From Candidatus Dechloromonas phosphorivorans (GTDB lineage Bacteria; Pseudomonadota; Gammaproteobacteria; Burkholderiales; Rhodocyclaceae): a stretch of 64,000 nt of DNA. Below, in pieces: positions 52,207-61,060 of the stretch. Each line of letters begins with the position of its first letter. The first letter of the stretch is position 1. The DNA is taken from positions 62,001 through 126,000 of the forward strand of contig JADKBR010000011.1 of the NCBI GenBank assembly GCA_016714975.1, written 5' to 3'. The position numbers and the translations under genes are program-made. The notes under the pieces were generated by a model. That model ran no database searches, was not told the DNA's origin, and was given only the letters and a program-made list of their open reading frames with translations.

Positions 52207-53817
52207 TCAGCGGAGACAGAGTTCGATCAACTGCGGACCGCCGGCCGCCAGAGCTTGGCGCAGTGCCGCACGGTAGATGTCGCAATCACTTGCCCGCTCA
52301 TAAGCCATGCCGAAGGTCAGCGCGGCGTGCTTGAATTCGATCTGCTGCGGCGTCCGCCAGCCTTGCTCGAACTCGGGCAGGTCGGCCTGCGGCAGGTGAT
52401 CGAAAATGCCGCCGCCGCCGTTGTTGACCGCAACAATGATGGCATCGCGCCCCTGCGCCAGGGCCAGGCCGCCAAGGTCGTGCTGGCAAGTGAGGTCGCC
52501 AAGCAACGCAACGACCCGTCCATGTACGGCGGCGATGCCAATGGCCGTGGAAATGTTGCCATCGATGCCGCTGGCACCGCGGTTGCCAAAGAACAGGAGC
52601 GGGTTGTCGCTGCTGCCGGAATGAGTGTCCAGTTCCCGGATAGCCAGCGAATTGCCGATGAAGACGGCGGAGTTTGCCGGGAGTTCGTCGACCAGAACAC
52701 CAATGTGTCCGGTGCCTACTTGCGATGCAGCTGCTTCCAAGTTGGCAAAAGTTGCATGCCAGCCGTCAGGTGCGGGATCCGGCGCCACGGCGAGAAGTGC
52801 CTGGCAGAAGGCGAGCGGGTCCGCCCGCAAGACATGGGTCAGGCGCTGCATCGGGTCGGTCCAGCGCGGCCAGGGTTCGATCAAAGCATGCACGGCGACC
52901 CGGTTACCAAGAAACGCTTGCAGGTGGCGGGTGACCGGAACGGTGCCGAAGCGCAGCACCCAGTCAGGGTTCAGTTCTTGAACTGCCCGCGGATCGCTCA
53001 GCCAAGTGTTGTAGCGGACGCACACGTGCGAACGCTTGTGCCGGCCGAAACGCAGGTTGGACAGCGGCTCGGCCAGAATTGGACAGTCCAGGCGGGCGGC
53101 GAGCGCGGTCAACGCGTCGGCGTAGCCGTTTCTCAACGGCGTTTCGCCGCAGACGATGATCCCGGGTCGGCCGGCAATGCGGTCGGACAGTTCGCGAATG
53201 TCGTCAGGGCTGGGCTGCAGTTCTGGTCGGGAAATGACGATTCTCTCCAACCGGCTGGAGGCGGCTGTTTCCTGGCCCGGAACCAGCGGCTCGCGGAATG
53301 GCTGATTGATATGCACCGGCCCCGGATGTGGCCAGATTGCCTGTTCGGAAATCCGGGCTGCCAGGCGCTGCAGGTAGCCGGGGTCGAAGCCTTCCGCCGG
53401 CGTGCCGAGCGCGTGGCGGGCCCTGACATGCGAGCCGAACAGATCCATCTGATCGATGGTCTGGTTGGCGCCGCAGGCCTGCAGCTCGGGCGGGCGGTCC
53501 GCGGACAACAGGATCAGCGGGACGCCGGACTGGCTCGCCTCGATCACGGCCGGCAACCAGTTGGCCGGGGCCGTGCCCGAGGTGGCGAGGACCAGCGCGG
53601 GACGCCGGCTGACCTTGGCGATACCGAGAGCGAAAAATGCCGCGCTACGCTCGTCGACCGCAACAGTGCATTGCAGACCGGACTGGCGCAGCATGGCCAA
53701 CGCCAGCGGAGTTGACCGGGAACCGGGCGAGATTACGGCGTGCGTGGTGCCGGCAGCAACAAAGCCTGCGACCATCGCCTGCGACCAAAGCAAACTCAGC
53801 GTACCGGTGTCGATCAT
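52207..53817 (-). CDS. menD: 2-succinyl-5-enolpyruvyl-6-hydroxy-3-cyclohexene-1-carboxylate synthase
   Basis: A 536-residue thiamine-diphosphate enzyme that adds a succinyl semialdehyde unit to isochorismate in menaquinone synthesis. The N-terminal VISPGSRSTPLALAML with the conserved Glu region (VAVDERSAAFFALG), SADRPPEL and NQTIDQMDLFG are MenD signatures, and the thiamine site GDLTCQHDLGG ... VNNGGGGIFDHLP is near residue 410-450. Start at 53817 (MIDTGTLSLLW) is chosen over one 15 codons upstream. No other men gene is in the window. Confidence 0.93.
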   Translation of the reverse strand: MIDTGTLSLLWSQAMVAGFVAAGTTHAVISPGSRSTPLALAMLRQSGLQCTVAVDERSAAFFALGIAKVSRRPALVLATSGTAPANWLPAVIEASQSGVPLILLSADRPPELQACGANQTIDQMDLFGSHVRARHALGTPAEGFDPGYLQRLAARISEQAIWPHPGPVHINQPFREPLVPGQETAASSRLERIVISRPELQPSPDDIRELSDRIAGRPGIIVCGETPLRNGYADALTALAARLDCPILAEPLSNLRFGRHKRSHVCVRYNTWLSDPRAVQELNPDWVLRFGTVPVTRHLQAFLGNRVAVHALIEPWPRWTDPMQRLTHVLRADPLAFCQALLAVAPDPAPDGWHATFANLEAAASQVGTGHIGVLVDELPANSAVFIGNSLAIRELDTHSGSSDNPLLFFGNRGASGIDGNISTAIGIAAVHGRVVALLGDLTCQHDLGGLALAQGRDAIIVAVNNGGGGIFDHLPQADLPEFEQGWRTPQQIEFKHAALTFGMAYERASDCDIYRAALRQALAAGGPQLIELCLR

Positions 53818-53945
53818 GCTTCGGGCCTGAAGCGAAAGTGCAGATTGTAGCCGCAACACCATGCCTCAGTAGGACTGAGCGCTCGGCGGCGTGCTATGAT
53901 GAGCGGCGCTAATCGGCGGTTCCGCTGTCCAGGATCCGCGGAAGA

Positions 53946-54022
53946 GGAGTGGTAGTTCAGTTGGTTAGAATACCGGCCTGTCACGCCGGGGGTCGCGGGT
54001 TCGAGTCCCGTCCACTCCGCCA
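53946..54022 (+). tRNA. tRNA-Asp (GTC anticodon)
   Basis: A 77-nt cloverleaf with acceptor stem GGAGTGG/CCACTCC, anticodon stem CCGGC/GCCGG enclosing loop CTGTCAC (anticodon GTC), TTCGAGT T-loop, discriminator G and encoded CCA. Confidence 0.96.
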
Positions 54023-54030
54023 GCCACATC

Positions 54031-54068
54031 AAAGCCCCGCCGATTTCTCTGGCCAGGGCTTTCTTGTT
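54031..54068 (+). terminator. Possible terminator after tRNA-Asp
   Basis: AAAGCCC (54031-54037) pairs with GGGCTTT (54056-54062), followed by a T-rich stretch. The loop is long (18 bases), so strength is uncertain. Confidence 0.5.
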
Positions 54069-54144
54069 TGCGGAATCAGATTACGGCAAGCTGGAGTACC
54101 AGCGGGGCCTGGCAGCCCACAACAAGTATCCACAGGCTGGTGCG

Positions 54145-55041
54145 TCAGAACGTGACCAGGCGGTCGGCAAACAGGGCGGCAAACAGCAGGGTCAGGTAGA
54201 AGATAGAGTAGCGAAAACAGCGACGGGCGAGGGCATCGCTGTAATTGCGGATAAGTGCCATGGCGTAGCCGAGGAAGATCAGGTCCAGCACGGTGATCGC
54301 CACCAGATAGAGCCAGCTGGCCATTCCGAGCGAAACCGGTATCAGGCTGGCGGCTGCGAGCATCACCGTGTACAGGAGGATGTGCTGGCAGGTGAAGGCG
54401 ACGCCATGGGTGACCGGGAGCATCGGCAGTCCCGAGAGGGCATAGTCGGCGCGTCGGTAGCATGCCAGCGCCCAGAAGTGGGGCGGCGTCCACAGGAAGA
54501 TGATCAGGAACAGGACGAGCGGCTCGGCGGAAACGTAACCGGTCATCGCTGCCCACCCGAGCACTGGCGGCATGGCGCCGGAAGCTCCGCCTATGACGAT
54601 GTTCATCGGCGTCGCCGGCTTCAGGATCAGGGTGTAAATGATCGTATATCCGACAAACGTGGCCAACGTCAGCCACATCGTCAGGTCATTGATGAAGGTG
54701 TGGAGGAGCCAGAGCCCCGCGGCACCGAGCAGGGTGGCCAGGGTGACCGTTTCGAGCACGGAGATGTCGCCGCGGGCGGTGGCGCGCCAACTGGTACGAG
54801 CCATCCGCGCGTCGATGGTGCGCTCGACCAGGCAGTTGAGCGCTGCCGCTGCGAACGCGACCAGTGCTATTCCGGCGGATGCGACAACGAAGCGCAGCGG
54901 CGGCGGGAAGCCAGGCGTCGCCAGGAACATCCCGATCATTGCCGTAAAGACGATGAGGCTGTTGACCCGGGGCTTGCACAGATGAAAAAAAGCGGCCAGG
55001 CGCTGGGACAGGGTAAGGGACGGCTCGGCAATGGTTTGCAT
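54145..55041 (-). CDS. cyoE: Protoheme IX farnesyltransferase (heme O synthase)
   Basis: A 298-residue membrane enzyme (CtaB/CyoE) that farnesylates heme B to heme O. KPRVNSLIVFTAMIGMFLA and NCLVERTIDARMARTSWR carry the conserved aspartates of the prenyltransferase site, and DYALSGLPMLPV is the second region. About eight or nine hydrophobic helices are visible. ATG 55041 follows GGAGA. It is the last gene of the oxidase cluster as read on the minus strand. Confidence 0.95.
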   Translation of the reverse strand: MQTIAEPSLTLSQRLAAFFHLCKPRVNSLIVFTAMIGMFLATPGFPPPLRFVVASAGIALVAFAAAALNCLVERTIDARMARTSWRATARGDISVLETVTLATLLGAAGLWLLHTFINDLTMWLTLATFVGYTIIYTLILKPATPMNIVIGGASGAMPPVLGWAAMTGYVSAEPLVLFLIIFLWTPPHFWALACYRRADYALSGLPMLPVTHGVAFTCQHILLYTVMLAAASLIPVSLGMASWLYLVAITVLDLIFLGYAMALIRNYSDALARRCFRYSIFYLTLLFAALFADRLVTF

Positions 55042-55051
55042 GGTGGGTCTC

Positions 55052-55645
55052 CTAGCCGTTCCAGGCGAATCTGAGCAGGCGTTCAAGATCGCCCTGCACC
55101 CCTTTGGCGGCGATGTCCGCGGGGTAGGTCATGATCAGGTTGCCTCGAGGGTCGATGATGTGGAGGAGGTAGCCCGACTCGTCGGCTGAATTTGGCAGCC
55201 AGCGCGGCGGCGCGACGGCCAGGACGAGGTCCGGCTGCTGCCGGATAGTGGCAACGAACTGGGGATCGGCGACTTGGTCGGTCAGGACGACACGCCGCAG
55301 TCGCCCCATGTCCCTGCGCAGCGAGACCTGAATACGGCGCATTTCGTCGAGGCGCTGGACGCAGTTTGCAACGCACTGTCCGCTGCCGCTCAGCAGTAGC
55401 AGCCATTTGCCGTGAAGTTCCGCTGTTGCCAAGGGACTTCCATCGGTCGTCTTCAGCCCGCTGGCCGGCAACGGCAGGGGTGGGTTGACCAGGTGTCCCT
55501 GGTTGCCGGTTCGCTCGGGCTGCCAGCCGATGAAGTAAAGGCCGGCGGCAATGATGACGGGCATGGCCATCAAGCTGACGACGAGCATCAGCATTGGCAG
55601 GCTGTTGCGCTTCTGCGGCGAATCCTGGAGGGTGACGCTCGTCAC
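55052..55645 (-). CDS. Membrane-anchored thioredoxin-like protein of the cytochrome oxidase cluster
   Basis: A 197-residue protein with one N-terminal membrane helix (~20-40, LVVSLMAMPVIIAAGLYFIGW) and a periplasmic part with a thioredoxin-like pattern (GKWLLLLSGSGQCVANCVQRLDEM and LLHIIDPRGNLIMTYP), recalling SCO copper chaperones. The CxxxC is present (CVANC), but the copper-binding His of SCO is not obvious. The GTG start overlaps the SURF1 stop. Similar unnamed membrane proteins sit at this place in betaproteobacterial oxidase clusters; a copper or redox assembly role is inference. Confidence 0.7.
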   Translation of the reverse strand: MTSVTLQDSPQKRNSLPMLMLVVSLMAMPVIIAAGLYFIGWQPERTGNQGHLVNPPLPLPASGLKTTDGSPLATAELHGKWLLLLSGSGQCVANCVQRLDEMRRIQVSLRRDMGRLRRVVLTDQVADPQFVATIRQQPDLVLAVAPPRWLPNSADESGYLLHIIDPRGNLIMTYPADIAAKGVQGDLERLLRFAWNG

Positions 55646-56445
55646 GGCCGGCGAAAAAGGAAATAGGCCCAGATGCCAAGGCTAGCGGCAGCGAAACCGA
55701 ACCACTGCAGGGCGTATCCGTAGTTTCGCCCTGCTTGCCCGTCCAGGCGGGGCCATTCGCGCACGTATCCACCAGGCGCGGCTCTATCCAGCTGGATAAC
55801 GACCGGCTGTAGAGGATAGGTGACAACCTGACGGAAGCGTCCAAGGTCAAGGTTCTGCCATACCGGATCCCAGCCAGTTGACGGTTGGGGTGCCAGGTTG
55901 AAGAAACGCTGGCCGGGCACAACAGCGATCCCGGTAAGCTCGACAGTGCCGAGCGGCACAGGGGCATCCGGAACGAAACGGTGATTGTCAGGCGCCGGTA
56001 TCCAGCCGCGATTGATCAGAACGTGCATTTCCGATCCCTCGAGGCGCAGCGGGGTTATGACATGGTATCCGGCCCGCTCCTGATGCAGCCTATTGTCGAT
56101 CAGAACCTGACGCGAGGCATCGTAAGTGCCGCGCAGGCTGACATGGCGAAAACGCAACCACTCGACGTCGGTGGGAGCCGTCGGTAGCGGAACCGCAGCC
56201 CGAGTGCTGAGTGCGTCCAGTTCTGCCTGCAGGCCGGTCTTCACCTCCGCCTTGCGCCACTGCCACATCCCCAGAGAGATGAAGGCCGGAATCAAGACCA
56301 TGAGCAGGAGGCCACCGAATACTGTTATCTTCCACCGACTGACCCTTGCGGTGTTGCCAGAGGGGCGCGCATACTGTACTGGGGTCTGTGTTTCGATGGA
56401 GTTGGCGATGATCAAGGTTGTGGTGGTTCTAATGTTGTTGGGCAT
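55642..56445 (-). CDS. SURF1 family cytochrome oxidase biogenesis protein
   Basis: A 267-residue protein (as read from ATG 56445) with two membrane helices (~residue 43-60 and ~245-262) and the SURF1 periplasmic domain: SLGMWQWRKAEVK, VLIDNRLHQERAGYHVITPL, VLINRGWIP and GYALQWFGFAAASLGIW. SURF1 helps heme a insertion into subunit I. The 5' end is uncertain, because the first ~13 codons overlap a plus-strand gene; internal TTG 56415 is possible. The stop overlaps the next gene. Confidence 0.88.
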   Translation of the reverse strand: MPNNIRTTTTLIIANSIETQTPVQYARPSGNTARVSRWKITVFGGLLLMVLIPAFISLGMWQWRKAEVKTGLQAELDALSTRAAVPLPTAPTDVEWLRFRHVSLRGTYDASRQVLIDNRLHQERAGYHVITPLRLEGSEMHVLINRGWIPAPDNHRFVPDAPVPLGTVELTGIAVVPGQRFFNLAPQPSTGWDPVWQNLDLGRFRQVVTYPLQPVVIQLDRAAPGGYVREWPRLDGQAGRNYGYALQWFGFAAASLGIWAYFLFRRP

Positions 56446-56608
56446 TCTCGGAAGCCTGTTTTCCGGGCTTTTCTACATCTACCGCGACCGCGGAACCGGC
56501 GATCGGACAGTTCGCGCGCTGACATTGCGCATCGGACTGTCCATTTCGCTTTTTCTTCTGCTGCTGATCGGCTTCCGGCTTGGCTTCATTCCTGGCTATA
56601 CCCAATAG
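56408..56608 (+). CDS. Twin transmembrane protein (DUF2909 type)
   Basis: A 66-residue protein with two hydrophobic helices (MIKVVVVLMLLGILGSLFSG and LSISLFLLLLIGFRLGF) linked by a short basic loop (YRDRGTGDRT). ATG 56408 follows GGAG at 56398-56401. Proteins of this type are often found opposite in strand within oxidase clusters. Both ends overlap minus-strand genes: the SURF1 start (56408-56445) and the end of subunit III (56596-56608). Confidence 0.7.
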   Translation: MIKVVVVLMLLGILGSLFSGLFYIYRDRGTGDRTVRALTLRIGLSISLFLLLLIGFRLGFIPGYTQ

Positions 56609-57468
56609 ACAAACACGAACAGAATCAGCCACACGACATCAACAAAGTGCCAGTACCACGCCACGCCTTCGAAGGCGAAGTGGCGTTCAGCGGTGAAATG
56701 GCCGCTCATGCTGCGCAGCAGGATGACGAGCAGCATGATGGTTCCGAGCGTGACATGGAAGCCGTGAAAGCCGGTAAGCATGAAGAACGTGGCGCCGTAG
56801 GCGCCGGCGCCCATGGTCAGGCCCAATTCAGTGTAGGCGTGGTAGTACTCGTAGGCTTGGAAACCCAGGAAGAGGGTGCCGAGGAGTACCGTAGCGGCGA
56901 GGCCGAGGACGAGATGGCTGCGATTGTTGCGCAGCAATCCCCAGTGTGCCCAGGTTACCGTCGCGCCGGAACTCAGGAGCAACGCCGTGTTGATCGCCGG
57001 AATGCCCCAGGCGCCCATTGGCGTGAACTTCGGCCCAGCCGGTCCGCTGGTCGGCCAGGTGCCGGCAAAGTCCGGCCACAGGCTGGTTCCGTGGGCGCCA
57101 AGCATGCCACCCAGATCGGGGACCGAAATGACCCGTACGTAAAACAGGGCGCCAAAGAAGGCGGCAAAGAACATGACCTCGGTTGCAATGAACCAGATCA
57201 TGCCGTAGCGGAATGAAAGGTCTTCCCAGTCGCGGTAGGACCCGCCCTGCGATTCGCTGATGACCCGTCCAAACCATCCGAAGAGGACATAGAGGATGAC
57301 CCCGACGCCACCCAGCATCACCCATTTTCCATGCGGAAACGAATTGATTGCCTGGATGAAGCCCAGAGCCAGCAGGAACATCCCGCCGGAAAGGATCGCC
57401 GGGTAGAAGCTCGGCTGGGGTACGAAGTAGTGTTCGCGCGAACCGGCGTGAGCGGTGCTGGTTGTCAT
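56596..57468 (-). CDS. ctaE: Cytochrome c oxidase subunit III
   Basis: A 290-residue membrane protein with seven hydrophobic helices. HYFVPQPSFYPAILSGGMFLL at the start, FIATEVMFFAAFFGALF (conserved Glu), the segment TGFHGFHVTLGTIMLL and the C-terminal YWHFVDVVWLILFVFVYW are the family motifs. Subunit III supports proton uptake stability. It overlaps ctaG at its 5' end (4 bp). Confidence 0.96.
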   Translation of the reverse strand: MTTSTAHAGSREHYFVPQPSFYPAILSGGMFLLALGFIQAINSFPHGKWVMLGGVGVILYVLFGWFGRVISESQGGSYRDWEDLSFRYGMIWFIATEVMFFAAFFGALFYVRVISVPDLGGMLGAHGTSLWPDFAGTWPTSGPAGPKFTPMGAWGIPAINTALLLSSGATVTWAHWGLLRNNRSHLVLGLAATVLLGTLFLGFQAYEYYHAYTELGLTMGAGAYGATFFMLTGFHGFHVTLGTIMLLVILLRSMSGHFTAERHFAFEGVAWYWHFVDVVWLILFVFVYWV

Positions 57469-58079
57469 CGGGCCTCCCTGGCGCTTGTCAATGTTTGTCG
57501 CTGTCCGTCGACCCCGAAAAAGGCGTAGGACAAGGTGATGTGGGTTATGTCGCGGTCGACGTCCGGCTTGATGATAAAAGCCAGCGGCAATTCCTGGGCT
57601 TCACCCGGAGCCAGCGTCTGCTGGGAAAAACAGAAGCATTCTATCTTGTCGAAATACTGGGCTGCACGGCCGGGCGTGACGCTGGGGACGGCTTGCCCGG
57701 TAATCGCGTGATCCGATGTATTGCGCACCAGGTAGCTGACCTGTTGCAGGTCGCCCGGGTGGACGTCCAGGCTGAAGGTCAGCGGTCGCATGTCCCACGA
57801 CAGGCCTGGCATGACCGTTCCTGTGAACTCCACCCGGATCTTTCTCGTGTAATCAATGCTGCTAGCCGGCGCACCCTCCACCTTGAGACCGCCGACCCCG
57901 AAACCGTCGCGAACAGGCTTCTGGCCGCCGGTCTTTCCGTTGAATCCGGTTGCTTCGCACAATACGTTGTACAGCGGCACCATCGCGAATGCAAAGACAA
58001 AGGCGGCTACCACCAGTATAAGGAGGCGGCGAACGAGCCGTCGATTGCCCGGTGGGGGCGATTGCGTCTCCTCCATCAT
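57465..58079 (-). CDS. ctaG: Cytochrome c oxidase assembly protein CtaG (Cox11)
   Basis: A 204-residue copper chaperone for the CuB site. One N-terminal membrane helix (LILVVAAFVFAFAMVPLYNVLC) is followed by a periplasmic beta-domain with MPGLSWDMRPL, the copper-binding motif IECFCFSQQTL (~residue 148) and ITHITLSYAFF. All residues expected for Cox11 are present. It lies between the small assembly protein and subunit III. Confidence 0.95.
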   Translation of the reverse strand: MMEETQSPPPGNRRLVRRLLILVVAAFVFAFAMVPLYNVLCEATGFNGKTGGQKPVRDGFGVGGLKVEGAPASSIDYTRKIRVEFTGTVMPGLSWDMRPLTFSLDVHPGDLQQVSYLVRNTSDHAITGQAVPSVTPGRAAQYFDKIECFCFSQQTLAPGEAQELPLAFIIKPDVDRDITHITLSYAFFGVDGQRQTLTSAREAR

Positions 58080-58205
58080 CTAGCGCTTGATGAAGAGGCT
58101 GACAACATAGAACAGCAACGCGACCACGGCGATCACCCAGCCGAGGCGACGCGAAGCGGCGCGGCGGCGTTCAAGATCGGCGGCGCTGAAAGGTTGCTGC
58201 TCCAT
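58080..58205 (-). CDS. Small cytochrome oxidase assembly-type protein
   Basis: A 41-residue peptide (MEQQPFSAADLERRRAASRR and one membrane helix VIAVVALLFYVVSLFI). GGTGGAG precedes ATG 58205. Small single-helix proteins with an LERRRAA-like start occur between subunit I and ctaG in betaproteobacterial oxidase clusters. The function is unproven. Confidence 0.75.
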   Translation of the reverse strand: MEQQPFSAADLERRRAASRRLGWVIAVVALLFYVVSLFIKR

Positions 58206-58218
58206 GCCGGACTCCACC

Positions 58219-59826
58219 TTACTTGACCTGTGGTTGAACTTCCCAGGTGTGGAGCGGCGGCGGTGACGGCAATTCCCATTCCAGTCCCGAAGCGCTCTCC
58301 CAGACCTGGTCTGTTGCCTTGCGGCCACCACGGATGCAGGCCCAGACGTTCCAGGCGAAAAGCAGCTGACTTACGCCCAGAATGATGGCGCCGACCGTCG
58401 ATATGGCGTTGAACTCGGCGAATTGCAGTGCGTAGTCCGGGATTCTTCGCGGCATGCCCGCCAGTCCGAGGAAGAACTGCGGAATGAAGGTCAGGTTGAA
58501 GGAGATGACAGTCAGCCAGAAATGCAGCTTGCCCAAGGGTTCGCTGAACATGTGGCCAGTCCACTTGGGAAGCCAGTAATAGACCCCGGTCATGACGCCC
58601 ATGATGCCGCCGGCGAATAGCGCGTAATGGAAATGGGCGACGACGAAGTAGCTGTGGTGGTACTGCGCATCGGCGGCGACGTCAGCGAGGATGAGGCCGG
58701 TCAGGCCGGCGACTCCGAAGAGGACGATGAAGCCGATGGCGAACAGCATCGGCGTCTCAAAGGTCATCGCACCGCGCCACATGGTGGCGATCCAGCAGAA
58801 GAATAGGACGGCCAGCGGGAGGGAAATCGCCATCGTGCTGAACATGAAGTAGATCAGCGCCGGTACCGGCATGCCGGCAGTGAAGAAATGATGCGCCCAG
58901 ACGATCACCGAAAGCAGGCCGATGGCGATGAAGCTGTAGACCTGTGCCTTGTAGCCGAAGATCGGCTTGCGCGTGAAGGTTGATAGCACATGAGGAATCA
59001 GGCCCCAGATCGGCAGCAGCAGGATGTAGACTTCCGGATGGCCGAAGAACCAGAACAGATGCTGGAACAGGATCGGGTCGCCGCCGCCACTCGCATCGAA
59101 GAAATGGGTACCGAAATGGCGATCGGTCAGCAGCATGGTCACGGCACCCGCCAGTACCGGCAGCGTCGCGATCAGCAGGAAGGCCGTGATCAGCCAGCCC
59201 CAGGCAAAGATCGGCAGCTTCATCATGGTCATGCCGGGCGCACGCATGTTGAAGATGGTGACGATGATGTTGATTGACCCCATGATCGACGAGATGCCCA
59301 GGATATGGACTGAAAGAATCGCAAAATCGATTCCCATGCCACCCTGAACCGAGAGCGGAGCATAGAAGGTCCAGCCGGTTCCGATGGCCCCGTCGCCAAC
59401 TCCGAAAAGCGCCAGGATGAAAGGCAGGGTGAGCAGGGTGGCAGCCGGCGGCAGAAGCCAGAAACCCCAGTTATTGAGGCGAGGCAAGGCCATGTCGGGC
59501 GCACCGATCATCAAAGGGATCATCCAGTTGGCAAAGCCGGTCGCCGCCGGCATGAGCGCCGCGAAGATCATTACCAGCGCGTGTACGCCGATCAACTGAT
59601 TGAAGAACTCGGGCTTCATCAGTTGCAGGCCGGGTTCGAACAACTCGACCCGCACCGCGAGGATCATGAGGCCGCCAACGAAGAACATGATCATCGCGAA
59701 TGTCAGGTACATCGTTCCGATTTCCTTGTGATTGGTCGTCGTCAGCCAGCGGGCAAAGCCCCCAGGGTAATGTCCGGATTGGTGTTCGTCGCCGTGTCCG
59801 GCAGGATGGGTAGCGATCGTGCTCAT
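58219..59826 (-). CDS. ctaD: Cytochrome c oxidase subunit I
   Basis: A 535-residue catalytic subunit with twelve helices. Heme a and CuB ligands are visible: His in VHALVMIFAALMP (heme a), FGHPEVYILLLP (CuB His and the cross-linked Tyr), VWAHHFFTAG (CuB His-His) and HFHYALF (heme a3/heme a His). The motif set is that of an aa3-type proton pump. It is 10 bp after subunit II. Confidence 0.98.
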   Translation of the reverse strand: MSTIATHPAGHGDEHQSGHYPGGFARWLTTTNHKEIGTMYLTFAMIMFFVGGLMILAVRVELFEPGLQLMKPEFFNQLIGVHALVMIFAALMPAATGFANWMIPLMIGAPDMALPRLNNWGFWLLPPAATLLTLPFILALFGVGDGAIGTGWTFYAPLSVQGGMGIDFAILSVHILGISSIMGSINIIVTIFNMRAPGMTMMKLPIFAWGWLITAFLLIATLPVLAGAVTMLLTDRHFGTHFFDASGGGDPILFQHLFWFFGHPEVYILLLPIWGLIPHVLSTFTRKPIFGYKAQVYSFIAIGLLSVIVWAHHFFTAGMPVPALIYFMFSTMAISLPLAVLFFCWIATMWRGAMTFETPMLFAIGFIVLFGVAGLTGLILADVAADAQYHHSYFVVAHFHYALFAGGIMGVMTGVYYWLPKWTGHMFSEPLGKLHFWLTVISFNLTFIPQFFLGLAGMPRRIPDYALQFAEFNAISTVGAIILGVSQLLFAWNVWACIRGGRKATDQVWESASGLEWELPSPPPLHTWEVQPQVK

Positions 59827-59836
59827 CTCGATTCTC

Positions 59837-61060
59837 CTAACGCAATGCTTTGATCTGTGCGGGCTGGATCATGTCGCCCTGGCGGTTGCCAAAACTGTTT
59901 CGCTCGTAGGTAATGACCGCTGCGAGCTCAACATCGGACAGGGTATTGCGGAAAGCCTGCATGGCTGTTCCGGCCTTGCCGTTGACGACTCGGTCCACGT
60001 GGCTGTCCTTGAGGATCTTCCCGTCCTTGCCCAGCAGCGGACCCTTGACGACAGGACTTCCAGCAAGGGCCGGGAATGCAGGGGGCATGCCCAGGCCGTT
60101 CGGCTGGTGGCAGGCTGCGCATTGTTTCGTATAGACCTCTTGTCCCTTGGCCATCAGTTCGTCGCTGCTCCAGGCTCGGTCCGCGCCGCCAGCCGCAGCC
60201 TTGGCCTCGGCCTTCTTCTCCTCGAGCCAGGCCAGATACTCGGGCTCTGGTACGGCATGAACAACAACCGGCATGAAGCCATGATCCTTGCCGCACAGTT
60301 CTGCGCATTGGCCACGGTAGATGCCCGGCTTCTCGATCTGGACCCAGGTTTCGCGCAGGAAGCCCGGAACGGCATCGCGCTTGACCCCGAACTGCGGCAC
60401 CCACCAGGTATGGATGACGTCGGTCGAGGTCAGCAGAATTCGGACCTTTTTTCCGACCGGAAGCACTACCGGGTGATCCACCTCAAGCAGGTAGTTTTCC
60501 CCTTTGGGTTCGCTATTGTTTATCTGTTCGCGCGGTGTGGTTGTCGTGCTGATGTACTTGACGCCAGCCTCGGGATACTCGTACTGCCATTTCCACTGCA
60601 TTCCGGTGACCTTGAGGACCATGTCGGCGCGAGTCTTGGTGTCCTCCATTTCGATGATGGCATGGACAGCGGGAATGCCCATCAGGATGAAGTCAATGTA
60701 GAGCAGGATCGCAAACGGGACCAATGCCCAGAACCACTGCAGTCCGCCGGTTGGCCCGGTAAACTTCGCGGGCGAATGGCCACTGCTCTTCCTGTGCTTG
60801 ATCATCGAGTAGATCATGATCCCGAAAACCGCCACGAACAGAATGGTGATGATCAGCATGAACTCGTTATGGATGTTCAACGTTTCCCTGGCGACGGGCG
60901 TGACCGGATCGGGAAAGTTGAACCTGAATTCGGCACCGGCAATGCCAGGCAACGCCACAGCAACCAGCAAGCACAGGCGCTTCAGCAACCTGCGCGCGGA
61001 CGCCCTTCCGCGAGACCACGAGTTCGCCTCATCCGCGTTGAAATCAACACAGCTTCCCAT
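59837..61060 (-). CDS. ctaC: Cytochrome c oxidase subunit II with C-terminal cytochrome c domain
   Basis: A 407-residue protein. A signal/anchor (LLKRLCLLVAVALPGIAGA) and two membrane helices are followed by a cupredoxin domain with the CuA site (VIHTWWVPQFG and GQCAELCGKDHGFM, ~residues 195-250) and a C-terminal cytochrome c domain (QCAACHQPNGLGMPPAFP, ~310-400) with heme-binding CxxCH. This caa3-like architecture lets it take electrons from cytochrome c directly. It is the first gene of the minus-strand oxidase operon. Confidence 0.96.
   Translation of the reverse strand: MGSCVDFNADEANSWSRGRASARRLLKRLCLLVAVALPGIAGAEFRFNFPDPVTPVARETLNIHNEFMLIITILFVAVFGIMIYSMIKHRKSSGHSPAKFTGPTGGLQWFWALVPFAILLYIDFILMGIPAVHAIIEMEDTKTRADMVLKVTGMQWKWQYEYPEAGVKYISTTTTPREQINNSEPKGENYLLEVDHPVVLPVGKKVRILLTSTDVIHTWWVPQFGVKRDAVPGFLRETWVQIEKPGIYRGQCAELCGKDHGFMPVVVHAVPEPEYLAWLEEKKAEAKAAAGGADRAWSSDELMAKGQEVYTKQCAACHQPNGLGMPPAFPALAGSPVVKGPLLGKDGKILKDSHVDRVVNGKAGTAMQAFRNTLSDVELAAVITYERNSFGNRQGDMIQPAQIKALR

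Noticed and set aside
50373..53715. Long open frames antisense to mutS and menD.
   Set aside because: They lie wholly inside well-supported genes and show no family motifs or ribosome sites.
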